64,000 nt of DNA from Aestuariivivens insulae (GTDB lineage: Bacteria > Bacteroidota > Bacteroidia > Flavobacteriales > Flavobacteriaceae): NCBI RefSeq assembly GCF_022662195.1, contig NZ_JAKMCS010000002.1, forward strand, positions 338,905 to 402,904, in the 5' to 3' direction. Numbering within the stretch: position 1 is the stretch's first letter; each line of letters begins with the position of its first letter. The notes beneath the pieces were generated by a model. That model searched no databases. It saw only the letters and a program-made list of their open reading frames with translations, and was not told the origin of the DNA. This document shows positions 9,409-17,846 of this stretch, one piece after another. Made by a program: the position numbers and the translations under genes.

Positions 9409-10534
9409 TTATAAATTTAATTATTGTTGATGTTATGTATTCTATTTGTTCATTGTCCAATTCGGTATGCATAGGTAACGAAATCACTTCTTTCACTAAT
9501 TGATTCGTTACAACAAAGTCTGCTTCATTGTAACGCTCATCTGCATACGCTTTTTGTTGGTGAAGTGGAATGGGGTAATACACACCACAAGGGATACCCT
9601 TCTCATTTAAATGTTTCGCCAAAGCATCTCTATCAACTCCTTTGAGTTTTAAAGTATACTGATGGAATACATGATTGTCCACATCGCCATTTCTAACAGG
9701 AGTCTCTATACTAGGTACATTTTTAAAAGCGGCATCATATTTATTTGCGGCTGCGATACGCTTATTATTATAGCTATCTAAATGAGGGAGTTTAGCGGCC
9801 AACACAGCAGCTTGAATACTATCCAATCTAGAGTTCACTCCTACCACATCATGATGGTACCGTTCATACATACCGTGGTTAACAATCCCCCTTATAGTAT
9901 GGGCCAAATCGTCATCGTTAGTAAAAATTGCTCCTCCATCGCCATAACAGCCTAAATTTTTTGATGGGAAAAACGAAGTGGCTCCCACATGCCCTATGGT
10001 TCCAACCTTTACCTTTTCTCCATTTGCATAGGTATAATTGGCTCCAATAGCTTGTGCGTTGTCTTCAATAACATATAGGTTATGTGCTTTGGCTATGTCC
10101 ATCACAGCTTCCATATTGGCACATTGCCCAAACAAATGTACTGGTACTATAGCCTTAGTTTTTGTGGTAATGGCTTTTTTTATGGCTTCAACATTAATAT
10201 TAAAATCATCTGGATTAACATCAACCAAAACAGGTGTTAACTGCAACAAGGCTATTACCTCAACGGTAGCTGCGAAGGTGAAATCGGCAGTAATAACCTC
10301 ATCACCTGGCTTTAATCCCAAGCCCATCATAGCTATTTGCAGGGCATCCGTTCCATTAGCACAAGGTATAACATGCTTTACATCCAAATAATTTTCTAGA
10401 TTCTTTTGAAATTCATGGACCTTGGGCCCATTAATAAATGCTGTGTTTTCAATAACATCTTGTATAGCAGGATTAACAACATCTTTAATTTGGGAATACT
10501 GACCTTTGAGGTCAACCATTTGGATTTTCTTCAC
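9401..10534 (-). CDS. DegT/DnrJ/EryC1-family sugar-nucleotide aminotransferase
   Basis: This 377-residue PLP enzyme of the family amino-transfers to 3- or 4-keto nucleotide sugars. Key features are the PLP lysine Lys192 in FFPSKNLGCYGDGG, Asp158 in EDNAQAIGA, which binds the PLP ring nitrogen, and the N-terminal MVDLKGQYSQIKDVVNPAI typical of WbpE/FdtB-like members. Family members supply amino sugars for LPS O-antigen or surface glycans, but the exact ketosugar cannot be read from sequence. It overlaps galE by 8 bp. A possible minus-strand minus-7 box (CAAAATTA on the plus strand, 10612-10619) lies 78 bp upstream. Confidence 0.9.
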   Translation of the reverse strand: MKKIQMVDLKGQYSQIKDVVNPAIQDVIENTAFINGPKVHEFQKNLENYLDVKHVIPCANGTDALQIAMMGLGLKPGDEVITADFTFAATVEVIALLQLTPVLVDVNPDDFNINVEAIKKAITTKTKAIVPVHLFGQCANMEAVMDIAKAHNLYVIEDNAQAIGANYTYANGEKVKVGTIGHVGATSFFPSKNLGCYGDGGAIFTNDDDLAHTIRGIVNHGMYERYHHDVVGVNSRLDSIQAAVLAAKLPHLDSYNNKRIAAANKYDAAFKNVPSIETPVRNGDVDNHVFHQYTLKLKGVDRDALAKHLNEKGIPCGVYYPIPLHQQKAYADERYNEADFVVTNQLVKEVISLPMHTELDNEQIEYITSTIIKFING

Positions 10535-10642
10535 ACGTTTAAATTTTAATAATCATTAACCTGAAAAACATAGCCTTTTCAGATTTGCATTCACATGCAT
10601 TTTTAAGCCTACAAAATTACAAAATTCATACTTGTTATCTAT

Positions 10643-10822
10643 AAACTCATTTAGACTTTTTCAACTGGCTATAAAATGGTCCTCTTTTACCTATTCTTTG
10701 TCTTTTCTCCTTCCGTAGCCGAGCCACCTGCCCGACCGGCAAGCGGATGCAACTCAAAAAAGCCTTCAAATGTGCAAAAAACACCTAATTTTCGATTCAA
10801 CTCAAAAAGTCTAAATGAGTTT
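10643..10822. repeat. 180-bp element with 19-bp perfect terminal inverted repeats
   Basis: Arms at 10643-10661 and 10804-10822 are perfect reverse complements over 19 nt. They enclose 142 bp that contains a GC-rich mini-palindrome (TGCCCGACCGGCA, about 10730-10742) and two direct copies of CAACTCAAAAA (10750-10760 and 10798-10808). It fills most of the roughly 310-bp gap between the divergent aminotransferase and Kdo-transferase genes. No gene is seen in it. It resembles a small non-autonomous element or a large hairpin. Confidence 0.6.
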
Positions 10823-10844
10823 TCTATAGTTTTATTCTAAAGAA

Positions 10845-12107
10845 ATGTATTTTAGCACAAACAACGAAACATTGGGGTTTTTATATAATAACATCATTCC
10901 ATTAGCTAATTTAGGGTTGAAATTTGTTGCGAACTTTAACCAAAAAATCGCATCTGGGGTTAAAGGACGTTCTAAAACCTTTAGCATACTTAAACAAAAT
11001 TTAAACCAAGAAGACAAAACACTATGGTTCCATTGCGCATCACTTGGCGAATATGAGCAAGGCTTACCAGTTTTTAGTGCTTTGCGGCAGCATTACAAAA
11101 ACCATAAAATCCTGCTTACTTTTTTTTCGCCTTCTGGTTACGAAATTCGTAAAAACGCCCCCATTGCAGACCTTGTGGTTTACCTCCCGTTAGACACAAA
11201 ATCTAACGCCAAGCGCTTCTTAGACCTAGTAAATCCAGAATTAACTGTTTTTGTGAAGTATGATATCTGGCCTAACTATTTAAATGAAGTTAGAAAGAGA
11301 CATTTACGGGCCATATTAATTTCTGCTGCTTTTAGAAAGAACCAACGCTTTTTTAAATTTTATGGTGGTTTATTTAGACATGCCCTGTTTGCTTTTGAAC
11401 ATATTTTCACCCAAAACGAAACCTCTAAAACCCTGCTAGAGTCTATCAATTATTTAGATGCCACAGTATCTGGAGACACTCGTTTTGACAGGGTTTCAAA
11501 CCAAATCAACCAAAACAACACCTTAGATTTTGTAGAAACCTTTAAACAGGATAAACTTTGTATTGTTGCAGGCAGTACTTGGCCAGAAGACGAAAGTTTA
11601 CTTATAGACTACCTTAACACCGAAACATCACGAGATGTTAAATTTATAATAGCGCCACACAACATAAAGAAATCACAAATAAACAACCTTAAAAGTCGTA
11701 TAACTCCAGAAACGGTATTGTTTTCAGAAAAAGACACAGCTTCCTTGGAACACAGCAAAGTTCTAATTATAGATACCATTGGTTTACTTACCAAAATTTA
11801 CAGCTACGCTAATATTGCCTATGTTGGAGGCGCCATAGGCAACACAGGCTTGCACAACACCTTAGAGCCTGCTGTGTTTGGCATTCCTATCATTATAGGA
11901 AACCATCATGAAAAATTTCCCGAGGCCAAAGCAATGATTACAAAAGGAGGCATGTTTTCAATTTCAAATTCAAATGGTCTTAATTTAATTCTAAACCAAT
12001 TAATCGAAAATCATGATTTCAGACTGCAGTGCGGCGAAAAAAACGCCAACTTTATAAAAGAAAATAAGGGCGCCGTAATCCAAATATGCGACTACTTACG
12101 TATATAG
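10845..12107 (+). CDS. waaA: 3-deoxy-D-manno-octulosonic acid (Kdo) transferase
   Basis: This 420-residue GT-B glycosyltransferase transfers Kdo from CMP-Kdo to lipid A precursor at the inner membrane. It has an N-terminal membrane-anchor helix and WFHCASLGEYEQG, whose Glu69 corresponds to the catalytic base region (HAASVGE in other species). KYDIWPNYL, the CMP-binding SGDTRFDR, VAGSTWPEDE and a C-terminal VGGAIGNTGLHNTLEPAVFG also fit WaaA. The ATG at 10845 is the first available start; a somewhat later start near GFLYNNI is possible. The gene begins 22 bp after the inverted-repeat element at 10643-10822. Confidence 0.93.
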   Translation: MYFSTNNETLGFLYNNIIPLANLGLKFVANFNQKIASGVKGRSKTFSILKQNLNQEDKTLWFHCASLGEYEQGLPVFSALRQHYKNHKILLTFFSPSGYEIRKNAPIADLVVYLPLDTKSNAKRFLDLVNPELTVFVKYDIWPNYLNEVRKRHLRAILISAAFRKNQRFFKFYGGLFRHALFAFEHIFTQNETSKTLLESINYLDATVSGDTRFDRVSNQINQNNTLDFVETFKQDKLCIVAGSTWPEDESLLIDYLNTETSRDVKFIIAPHNIKKSQINNLKSRITPETVLFSEKDTASLEHSKVLIIDTIGLLTKIYSYANIAYVGGAIGNTGLHNTLEPAVFGIPIIIGNHHEKFPEAKAMITKGGMFSISNSNGLNLILNQLIENHDFRLQCGEKNANFIKENKGAVIQICDYLRI

Positions 12108-12194
12108 TGTGTCAAAAAACCTAACCATTATATGTTTAACAAAAGACATTAATGTTTATTTTTACTAAAAACAATTAACACTAAATCGAAAATT

Positions 12195-12503
12195 ATGAAA
12201 AAAACACTTTTAAGCATGGCGCTTGTTTTAGCCCTAGGGTTATCTTTTACGTCTTGTAGAGACACTAAAAAAGCTGATTCTGCTGAAGCAGCCATTGAAA
12301 ATGCTAGTGAAGCTGTTGAAGAAGCTGCTAACTCTGCAAGTGAAGCCGTTGAAGAGGCTACCGAAGCTGTTGAAGAAGTTGTTGAAGATGCGGCTGAAGC
12401 TACTGAAGGCGCTCTAGAAGAAGCTGGAAAAGCTGCAGATGAAGCTGTTGAAGAAGCAGGTGAAGCTGTTGAAAAAGCTGCTGAGGCCATTGACAAAGCC
12501 TAA
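12195..12503 (+). CDS. Ala/Glu-rich repeat lipoprotein
   Basis: This 102-residue protein has a signal peptide and lipobox ending in FTSC (Cys21), then about 75 residues made almost only of Ala, Glu, Val and a few Ser, Asp and Lys. The tail is built from short repeats of the EAVEEA type in a near 7/11-residue rhythm, predicting a long amphipathic, acidic helix or coiled coil. Its function is unknown. A role as a periplasmic spacer or membrane-surface helix is inference. A strong terminator follows 30 bp after the stop, so it is a single-gene or last-gene unit. Confidence 0.8.
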   Translation: MKKTLLSMALVLALGLSFTSCRDTKKADSAEAAIENASEAVEEAANSASEAVEEATEAVEEVVEDAAEATEGALEEAGKAADEAVEEAGEAVEKAAEAIDKA

Positions 12504-12532
12504 TAAATGGTGCTTTAAAAATGTAACGTTAC

Positions 12533-12563
12533 AAAAAAGACCGTTTTTACGGTCTTTTTTTTT
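12533..12563 (+). terminator. Strong rho-independent terminator
   Basis: A 12-bp perfect stem (12533-12544 with 12549-12560) has a TTTT loop and is followed by a continuous T run to 12563. It ends the Ala/Glu lipoprotein transcript. An A run on the left means it may also act on minus-strand transcripts coming from the tRNA genes. Confidence 0.9.
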
Positions 12564-12631
12564 GCTTAAAACGAAATGAAATTCATTTAAAAACAAAAAA
12601 GCCTCTACAAGAAATCTTGCAAAGGCTTTTG

Positions 12632-12716
12632 TACTGAAGGCGGGACTTGAACCCGCACGGCCATAATGGCCATTGGATTTTAAGTCCAACGTGTCTACCA
12701 ATTCCACCACTTCAGC
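12632..12716 (-). tRNA. tRNA-Leu (anticodon UAA)
   Basis: This is an 85-nt class II tRNA on the minus strand. It begins GCTGAAGTGGTGGAATTGG and shows the anticodon stem TTGGA/TCCAA with loop CTTAAAA, giving anticodon TAA. A variable arm containing ATGGCCATTATGGC and the T-arm GGGTTCAAGTCCC follow. The acceptor stem closes with a G-T wobble at the first pair and discriminator A. CCA is not encoded. It is 26 nt from the tRNA-Gly gene on the same strand. Confidence 0.95.
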
Positions 12717-12742
12717 ATTGGTATATTTTAAGAAAGTATCAG

Positions 12743-12814
12743 AGCGAAAGACGGGATTTGAACCCGCGACCCTCACCTTGGCAAGGTGATGCTCTACCCC
12801 TGAGCTACTTTCGC
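12743..12814 (-). tRNA. tRNA-Gly (anticodon GCC)
   Basis: This is a 72-nt tRNA on the minus strand. It begins GCGAAAGTAGCTCAGGGG and has the anticodon stem TCACC/GGTGA around loop TTGCCAA, giving anticodon GCC. The T-arm is GGGTTCAAATCCC, the acceptor stem GCGAAAG/CTTTCGC and the discriminator T. CCA is not encoded. It is transcribed in tandem with tRNA-Leu, downstream of mutS on the same strand. Confidence 0.95.
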
Positions 12815-12912
12815 AGTTCCTAAAAAGAACGTACAACCTCTCGATTGCGGATGCAAATTTAAAATATTTCTAATAAAACCAAAGCCTTTTCTTAAAATAA
12901 ATTGTTTTTATT

Positions 12913-15540
12913 TTAAGCTTGCTTTTTCTTTACGAGCATACGTTTTATTTCATTAAGCTTCATAAGGGCTTCTACAGGGGTTAGGGTATCAATATCGGTG
13001 TGTAAAATTTCGTCTTTTATGTTTTCCAGTAATGGGTCGTCTAAATTAAAAAAGCTAAGTTGCATCTCATCGTTAAGGGATTTTACCTTATCGGTTAGCT
13101 CTTCACTGGAATGCGATTGTTCTAACTTCTTTAAAATTTTATTGGCTTTATGCAATACTTGCTGTGGCATACCTGCCATTTTAGCTACATGAATACCAAA
13201 ACTATGTGCGCTACCTCCAGCCACTAGTTTCCTTAAAAAAAGCACATTGTCTTTTAATTCCTTAACCGAAACATTATAGTTTTTAATACGCTCAAAGGTT
13301 TCGGTCATTTCATTAAGCTCATGATAATGGGTAGCAAACAAGGTTTTTGGCTTGGCTGGATGCTCGTGTAAATATTCGCTTATGGCCCAGGCAATGGAAA
13401 TACCATCATAAGTACTGGTTCCACGGCCAATTTCATCCAATAACACTAAGCTCCTTTCTGAAATATTGTTAAGTATTGAAGCCGTTTCATTCATCTCTAC
13501 CATAAAGGTACTTTCGCCCATCGATATATTATCACTGGCGCCAACCCTTGTAAAAATTTTATCGACCAGCCCTATTTTAGCCTCCTTGGCCGGCACAAAA
13601 CTTCCTATTTGTGCCAACAAAACTATGAGTGCCGTTTGTCTTAGAATTGCCGACTTACCAGACATATTGGGCCCTGTAATCATGATAATTTGTTGTGAAG
13701 TCCTATCTAAAAACACATCGTTGGCAATATAGGCTTCTCCTATTGGCAATTGCTTTTCTATAACAGGATGGCGGCCGTTTTTAATATCTAAATCGAAACT
13801 ATCATCAATAATTGGATACACGTAGTTATTATCGTTTGCCAATTGGGCAAAACCACATAAACAATCTAACTGGCCAATTAAGTAAGCATTTTGCTGCACA
13901 GCCTTGATATACTGATTCATCCAGACCACCAACTCAGCAAACAACTGTTGTTCTATGGCTAATATTCGTTCTTCTGCCCCTAAGATTTTGGCTTCATATT
14001 CCTTAAGCTCCTCGGTGATGTAACGCTCTGCACTCACCAAGGTTTGCTTTCTAATCCATTCTTCTGGCACTTTATCCTTATGCGTATTGCGCACTTCAAT
14101 ATAATATCCAAAAACATTATTGGATGCTATTTTAAGCGAGGTAATACCGGTACGTTCTGTTTCTCGCTCCAACATATTATCTAAATAGTCCTTCCCAGAT
14201 TTTGAAAGATCCCTTAACTCATCTAACTCATTAGAAAACCCACTAGCAATGGTATTCCCTTTTAATACATTTACAGGGGCTTCTTCGTTTAATGTTTCCT
14301 TTATTTTCTCTCTAAGGACATCACAACCTTGAAGATTATCTCCAATAATTTTAAGTGATTCGTTATTGCAATTAGTGGCCAAACCTTTGATAGGCACAAT
14401 AGCTTCCAAGGAATTTTTAAGTTGAATGACCTCACGAGGACTCACCTTACCAGTTGCCGTTTTGGAAATTAAACGTTCTAAATCGCCAATATGCTTAATA
14501 TGGCTTTGTATTTTTTGAAGCACCGTGTTTTCTTTGTTCAGAAAATCGACCACCTCATGGCGTTGCTTTATCTTATCCAAACTTTTTAAGGGCAAGGCCA
14601 ACCAACGCTTTAGCATTCTTCCGCCCATTGGTGAAATGGTTTTATCGATAATATGCAAAAGCGTTACTGCATTGTTATTGGTAGAATTGTAAAGTTCTAA
14701 ATTGCGAATGGTAAACTTATCCATCCATACGTAATCGTCTTCAGCAATTCTGGAAATGGAAGTGATATGCTGTAATTTATGGTGTTGGGTTTCTCCTAAA
14801 TAATGCAAAACAGACCCCGAAGCAATAATCCCTTCATATAAATCTTCAACCCCAAAGCCTTTAAGGGTTTTGGTATTGAAGTGCTTGATTAGGGTTTCAT
14901 AGGCATAATCGGTTTGATAGACCCAGTCCTCCAAATAAAACGTATGGAAATCGTCGCCAAACGTTTCGTTAAACAATGCTCGTTTTTGTTTGGACACCAA
15001 GACTTCACTTGGATTAAAATTTTGGAGTAATTTATCGATATACTCGGCATTGCCTTGTGAGGTTAAAAATTCACCTGTTGAAATATCTAAAAAGGAAATC
15101 CCTATATATTTGGATGCCGATTTCGTCGAAGCATCGAAATGCACCGAACACAAAAAGTTATTCGACTTAGATACCAACACCTCATCGTTTAGGGCTACCC
15201 CAGGCGTAACCAATTCGGTTACCCCCCGTTTTACGATGGTTTTGGTTTGTTTGGGGTCTTCCAATTGATCGCAAATCGCCACGCGCTCTCCGGCCTTAAC
15301 CAACTTGGGCAAATAAGTGTTTAAGGAATGGTGTGGAAATCCTGCCAATTCGGTCCTTTCACTACCATTGTTCCTATTGGTTAAAATAATACCTAAAATA
15401 CCCGCTGCCTTAACGGCATCTTCACCAAAGGTTTCATAAAAATCGCCCACACGAAACAACAGCAAAGCATCGGGATATTTAGCTTTAATGGCATTATACT
15501 GTTTCATTAACGGGGTTTCCTTTTTTGCTTTTTTACTCAT
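12913..15540 (-). CDS. mutS: DNA mismatch repair protein MutS
   Basis: This 875-residue MutS recognises mismatches and small loops and starts methyl-independent repair with MutL. The N-terminal mismatch-binding motif [11 protein letters not shown] gives Phe34 and Glu36, the F-x-E pair that stacks on the mispair. Connector, lever and clamp domains follow. The C-terminal ATPase has Walker A GPNMSGKS near residue 623, the Walker B region [13 protein letters not shown] and LFATHYHEL. Length is normal and the gene looks intact. An AGATTCCC-type hairpin repeat lies 11 bp upstream of its start. Confidence 0.98.
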   Translation of the reverse strand: MSKKAKKETPLMKQYNAIKAKYPDALLLFRVGDFYETFGEDAVKAAGILGIILTNRNNGSERTELAGFPHHSLNTYLPKLVKAGERVAICDQLEDPKQTKTIVKRGVTELVTPGVALNDEVLVSKSNNFLCSVHFDASTKSASKYIGISFLDISTGEFLTSQGNAEYIDKLLQNFNPSEVLVSKQKRALFNETFGDDFHTFYLEDWVYQTDYAYETLIKHFNTKTLKGFGVEDLYEGIIASGSVLHYLGETQHHKLQHITSISRIAEDDYVWMDKFTIRNLELYNSTNNNAVTLLHIIDKTISPMGGRMLKRWLALPLKSLDKIKQRHEVVDFLNKENTVLQKIQSHIKHIGDLERLISKTATGKVSPREVIQLKNSLEAIVPIKGLATNCNNESLKIIGDNLQGCDVLREKIKETLNEEAPVNVLKGNTIASGFSNELDELRDLSKSGKDYLDNMLERETERTGITSLKIASNNVFGYYIEVRNTHKDKVPEEWIRKQTLVSAERYITEELKEYEAKILGAEERILAIEQQLFAELVVWMNQYIKAVQQNAYLIGQLDCLCGFAQLANDNNYVYPIIDDSFDLDIKNGRHPVIEKQLPIGEAYIANDVFLDRTSQQIIMITGPNMSGKSAILRQTALIVLLAQIGSFVPAKEAKIGLVDKIFTRVGASDNISMGESTFMVEMNETASILNNISERSLVLLDEIGRGTSTYDGISIAWAISEYLHEHPAKPKTLFATHYHELNEMTETFERIKNYNVSVKELKDNVLFLRKLVAGGSAHSFGIHVAKMAGMPQQVLHKANKILKKLEQSHSSEELTDKVKSLNDEMQLSFFNLDDPLLENIKDEILHTDIDTLTPVEALMKLNEIKRMLVKKKQA

Positions 15541-15550
15541 AGTCTTCTAT

Positions 15551-15573
15551 CATACCCATGAAGATGGGAATCT
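15551..15573 (-). repeat. GATTCCC-type small hairpin repeat, copy 1
   Basis: On the minus strand this reads AGATTCCC, eight bases, GGG and then TATG. It matches the pattern AGATTCCC-N8-GGGAATGAC found at 28956 and 60929. All three lie a short distance upstream of minus-strand genes (mutS, tig and the COX IV gene). Confidence 0.55.
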
Positions 15574-15757
15574 CAATGGTAAAATGGTTTTTAAGTTTTA
15601 CTTTTGTTGAAAATTGTAACACGCAATGTACTATTAATTTCATGCTTTTTGAAGTTGATTTTTCATAAGTTATTTACAATTGAATCGAGATTTCAACAAT
15701 ACAATCGTCATTGCGTGAATGGTGAAGCCACACCTCTTAGTAATGGCAGAAACATTG

Positions 15758-15819
15758 GTGACTGAGGCTCTGCAAGTCACATAAAACAAATAAAATGGCG
15801 CTTCGAGAGCCTCAGCGCC
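15758..15819. repeat. Paired-hairpin element, copy 1
   Basis: Hairpin 1 (15758-15780) has stem GTGAC/GTCAC and the 13-nt loop TGAGGCTCTGCAA. Hairpin 2 (15797-15819) has a different stem, GGCGC/GCGCC, and the 13-nt loop TTCGAGAGCCTCA. The second loop is the reverse complement of the first except near GC/CG. A 16-nt AT-rich spacer separates them. The same architecture appears at 31095-31167. The 15541-15757 stretch before it holds no gene, only the small hairpin repeat and a degenerate CATTGCG/TAATG palindrome. Confidence 0.7.
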
Positions 15820-15827
15820 CAGTAATG

Positions 15828-16364
15828 ATGCGTAAACTAAAAAATAGCGAATTAGACCGACTAAGCATTAATGCTTTTAAAGAAGCCCAAAAAACACCTC
15901 TTATTATTGTATTGGACAATATTAGAAGTTTAAACAATATAGGTTCGGTATTTAGAACGAGTGATGCCTTTTTAATTGAAAAAATCTACCTCTGTGGTAT
16001 TACGGCAACACCACCTCACAAAGACATCCATAAAACGGCTTTGGGCAGTACCGAAACCGTACACTGGGAATACGCCAAAGACACCTTACAGGTGGTTGAA
16101 AAACTAAAGGCTGAAGGTGTAAAGGTTTGCGCCATAGAACAGGCTGAAAACGCTACCATGCTCAACGACTTTACTCCTGAAGCCAAAACCCGTTACGCCT
16201 TGGTTTTTGGCAACGAAGTAAAAGGTGTTGCACAAGATGTGGTTAACGCTAGTAATATGGTTATTGAAATTCCACAGTATGGCACCAAGCATTCCTTAAA
16301 TATTTCGGTGAGCTGCGGCGTTGTGGTTTGGGATGTGTTTTCTAAGCTAGAAGCTAGAAGTTAG
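15828..16364 (+). CDS. SpoU/TrmH-family RNA 2'-O-methyltransferase
   Basis: This is a SPOUT-fold RNA ribose methyltransferase of about 178 residues, using S-adenosylmethionine. It shows motif 1 VLDNIRSLNNIGSVFRTSD, motif 2 ALVFGNEVKGV and motif 3 IPQYGTKHSLNISVSCGV, the residues forming the trefoil knot. It is short, with no N-terminal substrate-binding domain, so target (tRNA or rRNA) cannot be fixed. I chose ATG 15828 (MRKLKNSEL). The longer frame from 15795 would start inside the paired-hairpin repeat, and its first residues (ALREPQRPV) are repeat sequence. Confidence 0.92.
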   Translation: MRKLKNSELDRLSINAFKEAQKTPLIIVLDNIRSLNNIGSVFRTSDAFLIEKIYLCGITATPPHKDIHKTALGSTETVHWEYAKDTLQVVEKLKAEGVKVCAIEQAENATMLNDFTPEAKTRYALVFGNEVKGVAQDVVNASNMVIEIPQYGTKHSLNISVSCGVVVWDVFSKLEARS

Positions 16365-16380
16365 AACATACTTAACCTTA

Positions 16381-16411
16381 TTGTCATTTCGAACGTAGTG
16401 AGAAATCTCAT
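16381..16411 (+). repeat. Half copy of the GTCATTTCGA palindromic repeat
   Basis: TTGTCATTTCGAACG begins a 31-nt stretch ending AGAAATCTCAT. It matches the left arm of the complete palindrome at 26527-26620. It ends 5 bp before the start codon of the downstream methyltransferase. Confidence 0.6.
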
Positions 16412-16416
16412 AATAT

Positions 16417-17076
16417 ATGGCAACTAAAACTAAAAAGCCGTGGCCTACCAAAGCTGTTATGACCCAGATTTACGATATGAAACTCTGGGGCGGCAAGGAC
16501 TTCGATTTTTATTCTGGGACAGGATCTCATGATACAGAAATTGTAACCACATATATAAATGCCGTAACAGCTTTTTTAAAATCGTTTTCCAAACCATTAA
16601 CCATTTGTGATTTTGGTTGCGGTGACTTTAATATTGGCAAACACTTAGTTCCGCTTTCAAAAAAATATATTGCCATTGATATTGTTAAAGCCCTTATTGA
16701 AAGAAACCAAAACCTATTTAAAGCAGCCCATTTAGAATTTCATTGTTTAGATATTGCAAAAGACCAACTTCCAACGGCAGATTGCGTGATTATTAGGCAA
16801 GTGCTTCAGCATTTATCAAATCCTGAAATACAAAGCATAGTAACCCAATTACAAGCATATAAATATCTTATTTTAACCGAACATATCCCGTTAGGCAACT
16901 TTACGCCAAACAAAGACATCATTTCCGGACAAGGTATTCGAATAAAGCAACATAGCGGGGTTAATATTCTTGAAGCACCCTTTAATTTAAAGATCAAAAA
17001 CAAAAAACAACTTGACGAACATATTTTAGAAAATAACAAAGGACGTATTGTTACTATATTGTATACTATGTTTTAA
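16417..17076 (+). CDS. Class I SAM-dependent methyltransferase
   Basis: This 219-residue protein has a Rossmann methyltransferase core. The SAM-binding motif I is ICDFGCGDFNIG (about residues 65-76), followed by YIAIDIVKALIERN, the acidic turn CLDIA and the post-motif DCVIIRQVLQHLSNPE. The DFGCGDF signature resembles small family members acting on small molecules or proteins, but the substrate is unknown. The gene has its own short leader, part of which is a half palindromic repeat. It is unrelated in function to the SpoU enzyme upstream as far as can be seen. Confidence 0.8.
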   Translation: MATKTKKPWPTKAVMTQIYDMKLWGGKDFDFYSGTGSHDTEIVTTYINAVTAFLKSFSKPLTICDFGCGDFNIGKHLVPLSKKYIAIDIVKALIERNQNLFKAAHLEFHCLDIAKDQLPTADCVIIRQVLQHLSNPEIQSIVTQLQAYKYLILTEHIPLGNFTPNKDIISGQGIRIKQHSGVNILEAPFNLKIKNKKQLDEHILENNKGRIVTILYTMF

Positions 17077-17226
17077 ATTGGAAATTCACTGTAATTTTAT
17101 TTGATTCTTAAAGTAAGAAAAATTAACTTCATTTATAACATAGCTAGATCAATAATCATTTGGTGTTTATCCTTTGAAAACCACAAAGAATACCCAAACA
17201 TTAATTCAATTCAACCATAAAGAAGT

Positions 17227-17833
17227 ATGAAATTAATTATTAACTTTCTTTTTCTTGCAATAAGCGCAACAACATTTGGGCAAAGTGATTTTGTTATACA
17301 GGTAAACGATTCTCTATTTGACTTAGCCCTTGACACGAATTATCAAATTAATATCAAAGGGGGAGATTTTTACAATTAAGCTAAAAGCTAAAGACACTTT
17401 AACACATGACGACAACCTTTATAGCTTCAAATTCCCTAAAGACTACAAAGTCTCAAAAGCTATCATTGATGATGGAATTCACCAGATAATGATTATGACC
17501 GCTGAAGGAAGTGGCATTCTAATTCAACAATATATCAATTTTAACCCTACAATGCTTAATGAAATGATGATAAACGAAGCGACCAAGGAAAGCATTAATT
17601 ATGGATTTAAAATGAAGAGACAAGATTATAACAGAGATTTAATCTCTGGACAAAAGATAAATGTTGACAAAGCCATTTTAAAGTACAAAGACGAGATAAA
17701 CATTTATGAAATAGCCTCAATTGGCAATAGAGATGAAGGAATTATTATTATAACAATGAGAATGGATGATGATGAAGGCACTCAAGGTCAAAAGATAATT
17801 GACTTAATGTGGAATACCTTAATATATAAATAA
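17227..17833 (+). pseudogene. Secreted protein gene broken by a frameshift in a G run
   Basis: The start at 17227 (after an AAAGAAG ribosome-binding-like site) encodes a clear signal peptide, MKLIINFLFLAISATTFGQ. The frame then closes at 17376-17378 after GGDFYN. The frame one base over, open to 17833, continues the protein as ISKGEIFTIKLKAKDTLTH and so on. Deleting one G from the five-G run at 17359-17363 joins them as NIKGEIFTIKL, a smooth protein of about 201 residues. I do not recognise the family; the body is a small alpha/beta secreted protein with no clear motif. The cause may be mutation, a phase-variable tract or a sequencing error. Confidence 0.75.
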
Positions 17834-17846
17834 AAGGCAATAGATT

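Noticed and set aside
12149..12496. Ser/Ala-rich minus-strand frame
   Set aside because: It is antisense to the repeat lipoprotein and has no start context or family.
12414..12836. 140-codon minus-strand open frame over the tRNA region
   Set aside because: It crosses both tRNA genes, a terminator and the antisense of the Ala/Glu lipoprotein, so it is a chance frame.
15795..15827. Longer start for the SpoU methyltransferase
   Set aside because: The extra residues are encoded by a hairpin repeat, and MRKLKNSEL is the normal family start.
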